Shown here: positions 1 to 12,935 of the stretch, one piece after another
Numbering within the stretch: the first letter of the stretch is position 1
How the letters are laid out: every line of letters starts with the position of its first letter
From: Acinetobacter sp. SAAs474
GTDB lineage: Bacteria; Pseudomonadota; Gammaproteobacteria; Pseudomonadales; Moraxellaceae
Assembly: GCF_032823475.1 (NCBI RefSeq)
Contig: NZ_CP127915.1
Coordinates: forward strand, 248,001-312,000
Direction: 5' to 3'
DNA length: 64,000 nt
Position numbers and translations under genes: made by a program
The notes under the pieces: generated by a model
The model's database searches: none
Told to the model about the DNA's origin: nothing
The model's input: the letters and a program-made list of their open reading frames with translations, nothing else

Positions 1-1496
1 AATACTACCCACAACCACTGGCTGGCTGTCATCGTCTCAATTTTCCCCAAGAGCGCTTTTCCTTAGATTTATGGTTTGGTGATGCACATGATGTTTTTCC
101 TATGATGGAAAAAACACACCCGATTAATGCTTGGTTCTTGGATGGTTTTGCACCCTCTTGTAATCCAGATTTATGGGAAGAGCATATCCTGAGCAATATT
201 GTTCGTTTATCTGATTATGGTACCACCTATGCTTCTTTTAGCGTGGCGGGTGTACTTAAACGTGGGTTACAACAACATGGTATTAATATTTCGCGACCAC
301 GTGGTTTTGGTCATAAACGTGAAATGTTAAAAGCGATTTGGCAAGCACCAGACGCTGTACCGAGCTCATATAAAGAAAAATCATGTGATAAGAAATTTAA
401 TTCTCAACGGCAAATCGCGATTATTGGCGCAGGAATCGCCGGATTAAGCTGTGCATGGGCTTTGGCCCAACGAGGTCATGAAGTCGTCATATACGACAAA
501 CAGGAGCCTTTGGCAGGTGCTTCTGGTAACCCTCTTGCCTTGCTTAATCCAAAATTATGCCCTGCAACTCAATGTGCTGAACACTTAATGACCTTGGCAT
601 GGCAATATGCCATACCCTATTACCGCCAATTCAATGCTTTTCGTAAAATTGATATCTCTCAGCTTGCGCTAAAGAATGCTGAAGATTTACTTTGTTTAGC
701 TGAACAATATCCCCAATCCCTGTTACAACGCCAAACAGCAGAACAAAGTACACTTACAACCGCATATCACAGTTTAAAATTGACTGATGCAGGTGTCATC
801 TCTCCACATCAATTTGCACAGCAAGTACTACAACATAGGCAAATTACATATCAACATGCAGAAATTAAGTCAATTAAACAAAAACAACGTGTAGAAGTAT
901 GTACCACTCAAGAACAGCACATCGAATATGACCAAGTGATTATTTGTGCCGCCAGACATAGTGTACAACTTTCTCAATATTACCCCGTCTTAAAGCCTAT
1001 TCGAGGTCAAGTGAGTTGGCTGAATCACTCCCATCAAAGTTTGGATCAGGCTTATAGTTATGGTGGTTATTGTATGCAGCTCAATCCAGAGCAGTTAATC
1101 TTAGGGGCTTCATTTTATCCTCATCGTGACGATGAAGCTGTTTTATTAGAAGATCATCAACATAATTTTGCACTATTACATAGTGTCTTTCCACAATATG
1201 CCAATACCTTGGCGCCACCAGAAACTTGGCAAGGTCGTGCATCTATCCGCACACAAACACCTGACTATTTTCCATTACTCGGTCAATTACAAGCCGATGA
1301 AGAAATTTATACTTTTACCGGTTTAGGATCTAAAGGATTTTTATTTGCACCACTCTGTAGTGAAGTTCTCATGGCACTTATGTTAGGTGAAGTGTGTCCT
1401 ATTCCAAGATCATTATTACAAAAACTGGCAGCGACACGATTTCAAAAGAAAATAAAAGCTAAAAAACCCTATTATCAACCACCAATCACAACATGA
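1..1496 (+). CDS. mnmC: tRNA 5-methylaminomethyl-2-thiouridine bifunctional enzyme MnmC, 3' part
   Basis: The gene enters from outside the window; the frame is open from base 3, so the ATG at 102 is internal. The product finishes the mnm5s2U wobble modification in tRNA: a C-terminal FAD oxidoreductase removes the carboxymethyl group and an N-terminal SAM methyltransferase adds the methyl. Visible are the end of the methyltransferase domain (WFLDGFAP, then NPDLWEE) and, about 105 residues after the ATG at 102, the FAD-binding IIGAGIAGLSCAWAL motif. Near the C-terminus are GRASIRTQTPDYFPLLG and the FTGLGSKG motif typical of DAO-like oxidoreductases. About 500 residues are present; the family is usually 600-670 residues. 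A hairpin terminator follows directly. Confidence 0.95.
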   Translation, partial: YYPQPLAGCHRLNFPQERFSLDLWFGDAHDVFPMMEKTHPINAWFLDGFAPSCNPDLWEEHILSNIVRLSDYGTTYASFSVAGVLKRGLQQHGINISRPRGFGHKREMLKAIWQAPDAVPSSYKEKSCDKKFNSQRQIAIIGAGIAGLSCAWALAQRGHEVVIYDKQEPLAGASGNPLALLNPKLCPATQCAEHLMTLAWQYAIPYYRQFNAFRKIDISQLALKNAEDLLCLAEQYPQSLLQRQTAEQSTLTTAYHSLKLTDAGVISPHQFAQQVLQHRQITYQHAEIKSIKQKQRVEVCTTQEQHIEYDQVIICAARHSVQLSQYYPVLKPIRGQVSWLNHSHQSLDQAYSYGGYCMQLNPEQLILGASFYPHRDDEAVLLEDHQHNFALLHSVFPQYANTLAPPETWQGRASIRTQTPDYFPLLGQLQADEEIYTFTGLGSKGFLFAPLCSEVLMALMLGEVCPIPRSLLQKLAATRFQKKIKAKKPYYQPPITT

Positions 1497-1516
1497 TCTT
1501 GCGATCACATTCAACT

Positions 1517-1542
1517 AAAAAGCGCCTTACGGCGCTTTTTTA
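1517..1542. terminator. Bidirectional Rho-independent terminator between mnmC and the rhodanese gene
   Basis: A perfect stem of AAGCGCC with GGCGCTT and a four-base loop is flanked by A and T runs, so it can stop transcription from both convergent genes. Confidence 0.85.
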
Positions 1543-1544
1543 AC

Positions 1545-1859
1545 TTAATTACTTTGCTCTAAGGGTAATCCCGCGTCACGAGCGGCACGTGTGCCTCCCA
1601 TCAGCACAACATATTCACGACGATTATCAAAACCATCTAATAGTTCAGCTGCACGCGGTGCTTTACTTCCGCCACCACATAAAATGTAAATTGGCTCATC
1701 CGCTGATACTTGAGCAAGGCTCTCTGCTGATAAAGTTGTAATCGGTTGATTTACTGCACCTTTCAAATGTGCCTCAGCATAAGCTTGGGTATCACGAACA
1801 TCCCAGATAACCGCATTTTCTGGGAACTCAAATGTAGTAATTTCTTGTTTACGGATCAT
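1545..1859 (-). CDS. Rhodanese-like domain protein
   Basis: A single-domain rhodanese of 104 residues. The persulfide-carrying cysteine is Cys61 in the loop CGGGSKA, preceded by the typical VIWDVRDTQAYAEAHLKGA segment. Known single-domain rhodaneses carry sulfane sulfur for tRNA thiolation or detoxification; the specific acceptor here is unknown. An ATG eight codons upstream is possible, but AGGAG lies at the right distance from the ATG at 1859, so that start is preferred. It sits between two tRNA/RNA-related genes on the opposite strand and has no operon partner. Confidence 0.85.
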   Translation of the reverse strand: MIRKQEITTFEFPENAVIWDVRDTQAYAEAHLKGAVNQPITTLSAESLAQVSADEPIYILCGGGSKAPRAAELLDGFDNRREYVVLMGGTRAARDAGLPLEQSN

Positions 1860-1950
1860 TATACACTCCTTTGATGTAAACAATACTTGGCAAATGAAGA
1901 AAACCCCCCTAGCATCTCAGATATTCTTTCCATTTGTAAAGGTCTAATCT

Positions 1951-2439
1951 ATGCCATCTTTTGATATTGTTTCAGAATTAGAAACTTTTGAAGTAAATCA
2001 TGCCGTGCAAAACACGCAAAAAGAAATTGCTACACGCTTTGACTTCCGTGGTCAAGATGTCTCCATCGAATTAAATGAAAAAGCCAAGGAAATTAAAATC
2101 AAGACTGAAAGTGATTTCCAATGTGATCAAGTTTATAGCATGCTTGAAAATCATTTTTATAAACGTAAAATTGATGTACAAGCACTAGATCCACAAACCG
2201 CGACAGCGTCTGGTAAAAATTTTATTCAAGTCATTAAACTCAAAGATGGTCTTGATTCAGATACCGCAAAAAAAATTAACAAGGCCATTAAAGAAAGTGG
2301 GATTAAAGTACAATCGTCTATTCAAGGGGATAAAATTCGTGTTACAGATAAAAAACGAGATACGTTACAACAAATTATGGCTTTCTTAAAGGAAGAGCAA
2401 TTCGGTATTCCTTTACAGTTTAATAATTTTAAAGACTAA
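1951..2439 (+). CDS. yajQ: YajQ family nucleotide-binding protein
   Basis: 162 residues, the normal size of the YajQ/UPF0234 family. It opens with MPSFDIVSELE and contains TRFDFRGQDVSIELNEK and VKIQSSIQGDKIRVTDKKRD-like segments, which are hallmarks of the two tandem RNP-like folds. Family members bind nucleotides, and some have been described as cyclic-di-GMP-binding regulators; no particular target can be inferred here. The gene is followed 25 bases later by a co-directional thioesterase-fold gene, so the two may be co-transcribed. Confidence 0.92.
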   Translation: MPSFDIVSELETFEVNHAVQNTQKEIATRFDFRGQDVSIELNEKAKEIKIKTESDFQCDQVYSMLENHFYKRKIDVQALDPQTATASGKNFIQVIKLKDGLDSDTAKKINKAIKESGIKVQSSIQGDKIRVTDKKRDTLQQIMAFLKEEQFGIPLQFNNFKD

Positions 2440-2464
2440 AATAAAATCTAATCCAAGGGACAAT

Positions 2465-2974
2465 ATGCCACATAATCGCTTATATCGACTGGTCAAGATC
2501 AGCGCTAAACTTCCACAACCATTACGCCAACGTTTGTGGAATAAAGCTTTTGGTCATATTGTTCCTATGGTCGGGACAGCTAAAATTCAATATATACACA
2601 TGCAGCCCAATCAAATCATTGTTCAACTAAAAAATCATGTGGCGGTACAAAATCATCTTGGACAGCTTCATGCTTGCGCGATGGCGCTACTGGCTGAAAC
2701 TGCAACTGGTTTTATTACAGCACTCAATGTTCCTGATCATGCTATTGTTCTAATTAAAAGTATGCACATTGATTTTAAACGTCCAACATCGGGTAGGATG
2801 CAGGCAATTGCCACACTAAGCAAAGCACAACAAGACTTAATGCAAAACACCCTCAAGGGTGAAACCGTTGTCACAGTACATTTAACCGATGAAAGTCCTC
2901 ATGCTCCCATAGAATGCCAAATGCGATGGGCATGGATCAGTAAAGATCAATTGCAAAAAAAAATCCCAGATTGA
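2465..2974 (+). CDS. DUF4442-type hotdog-fold protein (putative thioesterase)
   Basis: 169 residues with the layout of DUF4442/YiiD C-terminal-like hotdog proteins: a basic N-terminal stretch (RLYRLVKISAKLPQPLRQRLWNKAFG), a central helix region HACAMALLAETATGFITALNVPD, and a strand with SMHIDFKRPTSG. The family resembles PaaI/YbgC acyl-CoA thioesterases, but substrates are generally unknown. It shares the + strand with yajQ and converges with a second hotdog protein of the YciA type. The function call rests on fold resemblance only. Confidence 0.75.
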   Translation: MPHNRLYRLVKISAKLPQPLRQRLWNKAFGHIVPMVGTAKIQYIHMQPNQIIVQLKNHVAVQNHLGQLHACAMALLAETATGFITALNVPDHAIVLIKSMHIDFKRPTSGRMQAIATLSKAQQDLMQNTLKGETVVTVHLTDESPHAPIECQMRWAWISKDQLQKKIPD

Positions 2975-3006
2975 AATCCAGGATTTTAAATGACAGCAAT
3001 AGCGTA

Positions 3007-3432
3007 TTAGGCTGCTTGCTGCGACGCTAAAAACTTTTGTTTAGCTTCTTCTGGGATCTGACGTTTTCCACCTTTGACATCTACAGCCACAAAAGTAAAT
3101 ACGCCTTCCGTAACACGTTTTGCTTCACGAGAACTGTCATGACTATCCCATACTTCAATTTGCATTTGAATTGAAGTATTGCCTACTTTTAATATTTTGG
3201 TATAACAGGTAATGACATCGCCAACTTTAACAGGAACTAAAAATGTCATTTGATTAATTGAAATTGTTGCACAACGTCCTTTAGAAAAACGTTCTGCATG
3301 AATTGCTCCAGCCAAATCCATTTGTGACACAATCCAACCACCAAAAACATCACCGCTCCAGTTTGTATCTGCTGGCATTGCAATTGTTTGAAGAGATAAA
3401 ATACCTTCAGGTTTTACATAAGAATCTGACAC
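3007..3432 (-). CDS. YciA-type acyl-CoA thioesterase
   Basis: 141 residues of hotdog fold. The segment GDVFGGWIVSQMDLAGAIHAERFSKGR, with the Asp of the GDxFGG loop, is the active-site signature of the YciA/BFIT acyl-CoA hydrolases. It is followed by the strands MTFLVPVKVGDVITCYTKI and IQMQIEVW. Family enzymes hydrolyse acyl-CoAs of various lengths in the cytosol. It starts shortly downstream of the thioredoxin gene on the same strand, with about 20 bases between them, suggesting one transcript. Confidence 0.88.
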   Translation of the reverse strand: MSDSYVKPEGILSLQTIAMPADTNWSGDVFGGWIVSQMDLAGAIHAERFSKGRCATISINQMTFLVPVKVGDVITCYTKILKVGNTSIQMQIEVWDSHDSSREAKRVTEGVFTFVAVDVKGGKRQIPEEAKQKFLASQQAA

Positions 3433-3453
3433 GTTAACTCCAAGCCCTTACTG

Positions 3454-3879
3454 TTAGGCGTTTAAATGTTGATCTAGCCATTGCTTTAATTCGCTAGACC
3501 GTAGTGCACCACTTATTCTAGCAATTTCATTGCTTTTATTCATTAAAACCAGTGTTGGAATGCTACGAACATGAAAAGCAGCACTCAAACGTGGATTTTC
3601 CTCCGTATTAATCTTTGCAAACACAACCTGAGGATAGGCTTGAGCAACCTGCTGAAAATGTGGCGCCATCATCTTACAAGGTCCACACCAATCTGCCCAT
3701 AAGTCAATAAAAATAGGTAAATCACTATGTGTGATAAATTGACTAAAATTTTGCTCATTAAGCTCAATCGGTGCTAATGGGATTAAAGCATTATGACATT
3801 GACCACAGCTTGGATTTTGCGTCAATTTATCTTCAGCCACTCTATTTTTGGCATAGCATTCAGGACAAACAATAATCAT
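3454..3879 (-). CDS. trxC: Thioredoxin 2 (TrxC)
   Basis: 141 residues from the chosen ATG. The N-terminus carries the zinc-binding CPEC...CGQC pairs (Cys5, Cys8, Cys25, Cys28) that separate TrxC from Trx1. They are followed by a thioredoxin domain with the redox site WCGPC (Cys65, Cys68) and the cis-proline region VRSIPTLVLMNK. Known role: reduction of cytosolic disulfides, including ribonucleotide reductase, under oxidative stress. An ATG five codons upstream exists, but TrxC proteins usually begin MIIVCPxC, so the later start is chosen. No OxyR-like site was recognised. Confidence 0.93.
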   Translation of the reverse strand: MIIVCPECYAKNRVAEDKLTQNPSCGQCHNALIPLAPIELNEQNFSQFITHSDLPIFIDLWADWCGPCKMMAPHFQQVAQAYPQVVFAKINTEENPRLSAAFHVRSIPTLVLMNKSNEIARISGALRSSELKQWLDQHLNA

Positions 3880-4168
3880 GAAATAGACTCTCATTTAAAC
3901 TATATAGTATTCTAATTGGGTTAAAATAGAGTTTTAAAAGGAGAATCATAAAAAAGATTAGCATATGATTTATTTGATGGATCAATACCAGTAATTTAGG
4001 CAACGATAAAGAAAGGTCAATCGTTAAATCCATATTAAATCATGTGATATAGCTCAATTTTATCTTGTATCGTGAACAGCACAATATTTTTTTACGAACT
4101 TTCAGCCCAATTTAACACTTAATGCTATTATAACCCTTATATTTCGTCGTTAAGTGGAGGAAAACATC

Positions 4169-4504
4169 GTGAGCGATCAAGTTGGATTTGCAGGTCAAAT
4201 TGGACCTGAACATATCTCTCAAATTGTAGACAAAGGCTTTAAGTCTATTATCAATAATCGACCAGATATGGAAGGTGGACCCGATCAACCGACGAGTTCA
4301 CAAATTGAAACTGCCGCACGTGAGGCACATTTAGACTATGTCTATCAACCTGTTGTCGCAGGTCAAATTAGCGAAATTGATGTACGTACTTTTGCCAATC
4401 ATTTTAACGAATTACCAAAACCAGTCCTTATGTTCTGTCGTACGGGCAACCGTTCCAACAATCTTTACCAATTGGCAAAGCAAATGGATCTTTTGGATGA
4501 CTAA
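4169..4504 (+). CDS. DUF442/TIGR01244 phosphatase-like (putative sulfurtransferase) protein, copy 1
   Basis: 111 residues, cytosolic, no signal peptide. The fold is the dual-specificity-phosphatase-like DUF442 domain: GFAGQIGPEHISQIVDKGFKSIINNRPDME, then the active-site loop CRTGNRS. Family members are annotated as TIGR01244 sulfurtransferases or as the N-terminal domain of beta-lactamase-like sulfur dioxygenase (Blh) proteins; enzymatic activity is rarely proven. GGAGG lies eight bases before a GTG, so this GTG is chosen over the in-frame GTG at 4154, which overlaps the ribosome site. The last eight bases overlap the next gene, a close paralogue. Confidence 0.85.
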   Translation: MSDQVGFAGQIGPEHISQIVDKGFKSIINNRPDMEGGPDQPTSSQIETAAREAHLDYVYQPVVAGQISEIDVRTFANHFNELPKPVLMFCRTGNRSNNLYQLAKQMDLLDD

Positions 4505-4922
4505 ACAGTTTGTTCAAGCCGTTTTTATTACTGCTGTTTTTCTTTGCTCATCTTGTAATATTTTGGCCCAAGATGCATTCACTCAAAATCTAACCCAAAA
4601 TGTAAGCATTGCAAACAGCATGACTGTCGATAAGTTTACACAACTCATGCAACAAGGTTTTAAATCTGTCATTGTTCATCGTCCAGACAACGAAGCTGGT
4701 AATCTTGTTTCAGTGAGTCAACTTAGAGATATTGCAGAAAAAAAACGGATTGGTGTTATCTATCAACCGATTGAACAGGGTCAAATTAATCCTAAGGATA
4801 TTGCTGAATTTGCTCAATATTTTAATGAATTACCGAAACCAATTTTACTGATTTGTAGAAGTGGAACACGATCAGCGTTACTTTATAAACAGGCAAAATC
4901 ACAAGGATTACTCCATGAATAA
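4497..4922 (+). CDS. Exported DUF442 phosphatase-like protein, copy 2
   Basis: 141 residues. It starts inside the end of copy 1 (eight-base overlap, ATGACTAA), so translation is probably coupled. The N-terminus is a hydrophobic export signal ending near LCSSCNILAQ; cleavage by signal peptidase I after ILA looks likelier than lipidation. The mature part repeats copy 1 in order: MQQGFKSVIVHRPDNEAGN, VIYQPIEQGQI, FAQYFNELPKPILLICRSG, with the loop CRSGTRS. This is a tandem duplication in which one copy stayed cytosolic and the other acquired a secretion signal. Substrate unknown. Confidence 0.8.
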   Translation: MTKQFVQAVFITAVFLCSSCNILAQDAFTQNLTQNVSIANSMTVDKFTQLMQQGFKSVIVHRPDNEAGNLVSVSQLRDIAEKKRIGVIYQPIEQGQINPKDIAEFAQYFNELPKPILLICRSGTRSALLYKQAKSQGLLHE

Positions 4923-5019
4923 ATTATTGATTATCTTCATCTGTGCAGTCAGTATTGTCGGATGTAGTTCAATGAATGTACGCCCCACTGTAGGGGTCAA
5001 CGTAGGCACATCGTTATAA
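4915..5019 (+). CDS. Small lipoprotein, 34 residues
   Basis: This short frame begins in the last eight bases of the exported DUF442 gene (ATGAATAA), the same overlap as between the two DUF442 genes. The predicted product is MNKLLIIFICAVSIVGC followed by SSMNVRPTVGVNVGTSL. It has a positively charged start, a hydrophobic core, and a lipobox SIVGC giving Cys17 as the lipidated residue; only 17 residues remain from that Cys. A strong terminator follows 9 bases after the stop, which supports a real 3' gene of the operon. Function unknown; small lipoproteins like this are sometimes entericidin-like or assembly partners, but that is conjecture. Confidence 0.65.
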   Translation: MNKLLIIFICAVSIVGCSSMNVRPTVGVNVGTSL

Positions 5020-5027
5020 AAACATTA

Positions 5028-5053
5028 AAAACGGCATTTTTGCCGTTTTTTTA
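5028..5053 (+). terminator. Rho-independent terminator of the DUF442 operon
   Basis: Stem AAAACGGCA with TGCCGTTTT, very short loop, ending in a run of seven T. Confidence 0.88.
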
Positions 5054-5127
5054 CAAATTTATCCACGTACTTTTCACTATAAATATGCTATCACTATCAC
5101 AACGATAAATAAAAATATCTGTAAATT

Positions 5128-6439
5128 ATGTATGATCTTATTATTATTGGCGCTGGTACTGCAGGCATAGCTGCATATAAAGAAGCAATTAAATTTACCG
5201 AAAATTTACTCATTATCAACGAGGGACCATGGGATACAACATGCTGATCAACTTGCACTGGTGGTCAATGGTACAATAAATGCTTCAAATGTCATGCAAC
5301 GTGTTCAAACATTACGTGATCGGTTTACCTCTGCAACACAAAAAGATGTTGAGCACTGGCCAACTGCACATAAAGTTTCAGGCCGTGCTTACTTTATTAA
5401 CCATAACACCGTACAGGTCAATCAGCACAGCTATCAAGCCAAAGCCTTTATTATCGCAGTTGGCTCTCGCCCTAAAAATAATTCACAATGGCAAAATGAA
5501 TTACAAGATCGACTGATCACTTCGGATCAAATTTTTGAATTAACGACTTTACCTCGGTCACTTGCGGTGATTGGTAGCGGTGTAATTGCCATTGAATTAG
5601 CACAAGCCATGCAACGCTTAGGAGTTAAAACGACAGTATTTGCACGTAGTAAAAAGGTTGGTTCTCTAACTAGCCCAGCACTGCAACAACTGGCACAAGC
5701 AAGCTTAAGTCAAGAATTGCAAATTAAATTTGAAATTTTACCTGAACAGGTGCAAAGAACAGCGCATGGTGCTCGATTAAGTTATGTTGAACAACAACAA
5801 ACACATCAGTTGGATGTCGATTATGTTTTACTGGCAACTGGTAGACAAAGCCAACTCGACTCCCTACACCTTGAAAATATTTCCACTGAATTTCACGATA
5901 TAAACAGCTTACCAATCGATGCACACAGTAAACAATTGGCGAATTTACCAATCTTTATTGTGGGGGATGCCTATACATCAACCCCACTACAACATGAAGC
6001 TGCACATGAAGGACGCATTGCCGTCGAGAACTGTATTAACTATCCTCAGCTAAAATCAGTAAAAACACTCACACCATTGTCTATTGTATTTAGTGCACCT
6101 GAAATGGCTGTCGTTGGCCAAAGCTATCAGCAGCTCAAACAGCAAGAAATTGACTTTGTTACAGGCTATGTCGATTATACAACACAAGGACGTGCAGTCG
6201 TCATTGCGAAGAATCAAGGGGCTATTGAAATTTATATAGAGCGACAATCAAAAAAATTACTAGGCGCAGAATTATTTTGTCCAAAGGCGGAGCATCTGGC
6301 ACATTTACTGGCATGGATGATCAGCACAGATGCAACCCTAGAGCAACTCTTGATACAACCTTTCTACCATCCCACCCTTGAAGAAGGGCTTAGAACAGCC
6401 TTAAAACATGCTAGAAGGCAACTTAAAAATAATATTTAA
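5128..6439 (+). pseudogene. Dihydrolipoyl-dehydrogenase-like flavoprotein, frameshifted by internal deletion
   Basis: The first 39 codons give MYDLIIIGAGTAGIAAYKEA (FAD-binding GxGxxG) up to GPWDTTC and then stop at TGA. The rest (about 390 residues) continues in another frame from about 5240: HADQLALVVNGTI, the NAD-binding VIGSGVIAIELAQAMQRLG, the second FAD motif IFIVGDAYT, and the dimerisation domain ending HPTLEEGLRTAL. In related pyridine-nucleotide-disulfide oxidoreductases the sequence after DTTC should contain the second redox cysteine and PSK; that piece is missing. The joint lies at the string CAACATGC, which suggests a deletion between short direct repeats. The downstream part could start at the GTG at 5261 but would lack the FAD N-terminus and both redox cysteines. 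Confidence 0.85.
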
Positions 6440-6440
6440 A

Positions 6441-6463
6441 GAAACCGCCATGCTGCGGTTTTT
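6441..6463 (+). terminator. Terminator after the flavoprotein pseudogene
   Basis: Stem AAACCGC with GCGGTTT followed by a T run. It lies just before the terminator of the opposing rRNA operon. Confidence 0.65.
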
Positions 6464-6479
6464 TAAAAATAAAACCAAA

Positions 6480-6514
6480 AAAAAATCCCCCAAGCGACTG
6501 CTTGAGGGATTTTC
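6480..6514 (-). terminator. Rho-independent terminator of the rRNA operon
   Basis: Read on the minus strand, a stem of about ten pairs (AATCCCTCAAGC with GCTTGGGGGATT, one wobble or mismatch) is followed by a long T run. It lies about ten bases beyond the 5S gene. Confidence 0.85.
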
Positions 6515-6523
6515 GAATAATGA

Positions 6524-6637
6524 GCTGGCGATGACTTACTCTCACATGGCTAACGCCACACTACCATCAGCGCGAAGAGGTTTCACTTCTGAGTTCGGGA
6601 AGGGATCAGGTGGTTCACTCTTGCTATTGTCGCCAGC
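6524..6637 (-). rRNA. rrf: 5S ribosomal RNA
   Basis: About 114 bases with complementary ends (GCTGGCGA at one end, TCGCCAGC at the other) and the conserved internal CCGAACTCAGAAGTGAAAC. It is the last gene of the operon, 3' of 23S. Ends are judged from the terminal stem and may be off by a few bases. Confidence 0.95.
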
Positions 6638-6808
6638 ACAACTGTTTATGGATACTTGCTTAGACTTACCTATTGCTAAGTTTTCTACCAAATGAGTTAT
6701 TAACAGAGATTATATCTGAGTTGGATATGATGTTCGATCAGCGATACTAAATCAAGTATTTTCATCGTTAGATGATGTTTTATGAATCGATTGATGCTTT
6801 GTATACAA

Positions 6809-6822
6809 CTGTTTGGGTGTTG

Positions 6823-6831
<9 letters not shown>
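6809..6831 (-). other. 3' half of the 23S processing stem
   Basis: GTTTGGGTGTTGTATAGTC here is nearly complementary to GACTATACAACCCCAAACAG at 9711-9730, just outside the 5' end of 23S. Such stems are cut by RNase III in rRNA maturation. Confidence 0.75.
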
Positions 6832-9713
<2,882 letters not shown>

Positions 9714-10058
9714 TATACAACCCCAAACAGTCGTTTGTTCCTACAAGTAGAACAACCAACATTACAGTTTAGAGCTTTGTGAACTTAATCACTATACAGC
9801 TTCAATTAGATTCATATACCAAAACGCTTGATTCAGTTTAATCGCTAGTAACTCATTTCTTGTAATTACTTACTTGAAACGAGTATGAACAAATTATTTC
9901 AACTCAAATATATTCTGTTAATGATTAACTACTGCCTCGTCAGCACGTAGTAAACTGTGATAAATCACAGAGATTAATAACAATGCATTTTACAATGCTT
10001 TATCACTAAGCTCTATAAGCTATCCGGTTATTTGCTTATAACTTATCCGTAGGATAAG
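9714..10058 (-). other. Internal transcribed spacer between tRNA-Ala and 23S
   Basis: About 345 bases of AT-rich spacer. It holds the 5' half of the 23S processing stem next to the 23S gene. I see no further gene, only short AT-rich hairpins. Confidence 0.8.
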
Positions 10059-10134
10059 TGGTGGAGACTAGGAGAGTCGAACTCCTGACCTCCTGCGTGC
10101 AAAGCAGGCGCTCTACCAACTAAGCTAAGTCCCC
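10059..10134 (-). tRNA. tRNA-Ala (anticodon TGC)
   Basis: 76 bases, CCA encoded. Begins GGGGACTTAGCTTAG; the anticodon loop reads TTTGCAC; the T arm is GTTCGAC. It sits between tRNA-Ile and 23S, the standard spacer position. Confidence 0.97.
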
Positions 10135-10257
10135 AGCTTAAGATCTCAATATATCTTGTTTCTTTTCACTCAGAATCCTTGAACCCATACACTACGCACT
10201 CACTTTCGTTCGTTTGTCTTGCACTTCGCCTTAAAGTAGCACTTTAAGTCTTGTTCA

Positions 10258-10334
<77 letters not shown>

Positions 10335-10446
10335 TGAGAAAAATCAAAGCACTGCTTTTTTTTGCAAGACAAATAAGCTTCGCTTATGCGTAGTATCTGC
10401 TCACAAAGACAAATCAATTACTCTGTTTTATCTTTAAGATATATTG

Positions 10447-10494
10447 CATGAAGAACAACTTGTTGTGGATTCTTACCAATCGTCAATCTTTCGT
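10447..10494 (-). other. 3' half of the 16S processing stem
   Basis: GAAGAACAACTTGTTGTGG here and its near-complement at about 12147-12193 flank the 16S gene and would pair over more than 30 bases with small interruptions, as expected for the RNase III stalk. Confidence 0.75.
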
Positions 10495-12032
<1,538 letters not shown>

Positions 12033-12237
12033 AAATCATTTTGTAGCTTTAATCTAAGCTACTAAATCTGGCTCATCAATTTTCTGACAAATTCTCTCAA
12101 ATAAACTTCGAGTAATTTAAACCAATCAATCAATGATAATATTTCGATCAATCAATCAGTAAAAATCCACACAAGTTGTTCTTCATAATTTCTTAATGAT
12201 CTTCTTGTTGGTTCGTCACCAGCAAGCTAGGTCGGCT

Positions 12238-12265
12238 ATATTACGCTCTTCGGTAGAAAAGTCAA
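12238..12265 (-). promoter_or_regulatory. rRNA operon P1-type promoter
   Basis: On the minus strand TTGACT and TAATAT are separated by 16 bases. A GC-rich discriminator (AGCCGACC) follows the -10 box, typical of stringently controlled rRNA promoters, and AT-rich DNA precedes the -35 box. The start point would lie about 200 bases before 16S. Confidence 0.8.
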
Positions 12266-12935
12266 CTGGTTTTGTTAATTTATTTTCTAACAAATCTAAG
12301 TTTAACCTTAAACTCAAAACCCTAATCAGAATCTTAACACTTAAGCAACTTATTGATTTATCAGAAGTTTTATTTAACATCACCGCCGATGGATGTGCAT
12401 TCTACAGTATTTCACATCGAACACAAGCCCTTTTATTAAAGAAATATTTCACTTGCTTACTTTTCACGCCACAAAAACCATAACTTATTGTTTTTTATCA
12501 CCAACAAATTTTAATTTATTTTAACTCCGTTGCTTATCTTTTTATCAAGCACACTGCACATTCATCTGCATTTTAAGTTTAATCAATCAAAAAATTACTT
12601 TTTATATAAATAAAGTAATTTTCACATCATCTTTACTTTAAAAGAAATCAATACAAACCCACTAAATATCAATATTATTGTTTATCAAGATAGTTACGAC
12701 ATCCACACACAACAAAGACCAACTCGCTTATCAAGACCATACAAATCTAGATATCAATCTTTTTTTAAAGCCTTAGCATCACCACATAAAAGAAAATATT
12801 TAAACATTAAACAGTAGCAGCAATGTTCTGTTTGATATTTTATACCAATACCACAGAGCCATCCCTATGATCTTACTGCCGCAATATATTTACCTATCCT
12901 ATAGCAATACTCTATGATTAAAATAAGTTACAAAC
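12266..12935. other. Intergenic DNA upstream of the rRNA promoter
   Basis: About 670 bases, strongly AT-rich, with no credible coding frame on either strand; the 95-codon frame that starts at 12196 lacks a ribosome site and runs across the promoter. The part next to the promoter could bind Fis-like activators, but no site was identified. Confidence 0.6.

Noticed and set aside
12196..12483. 95-codon plus-strand frame near the rRNA promoter
   Set aside because: No ribosome site, crosses the promoter, composition of non-coding DNA.
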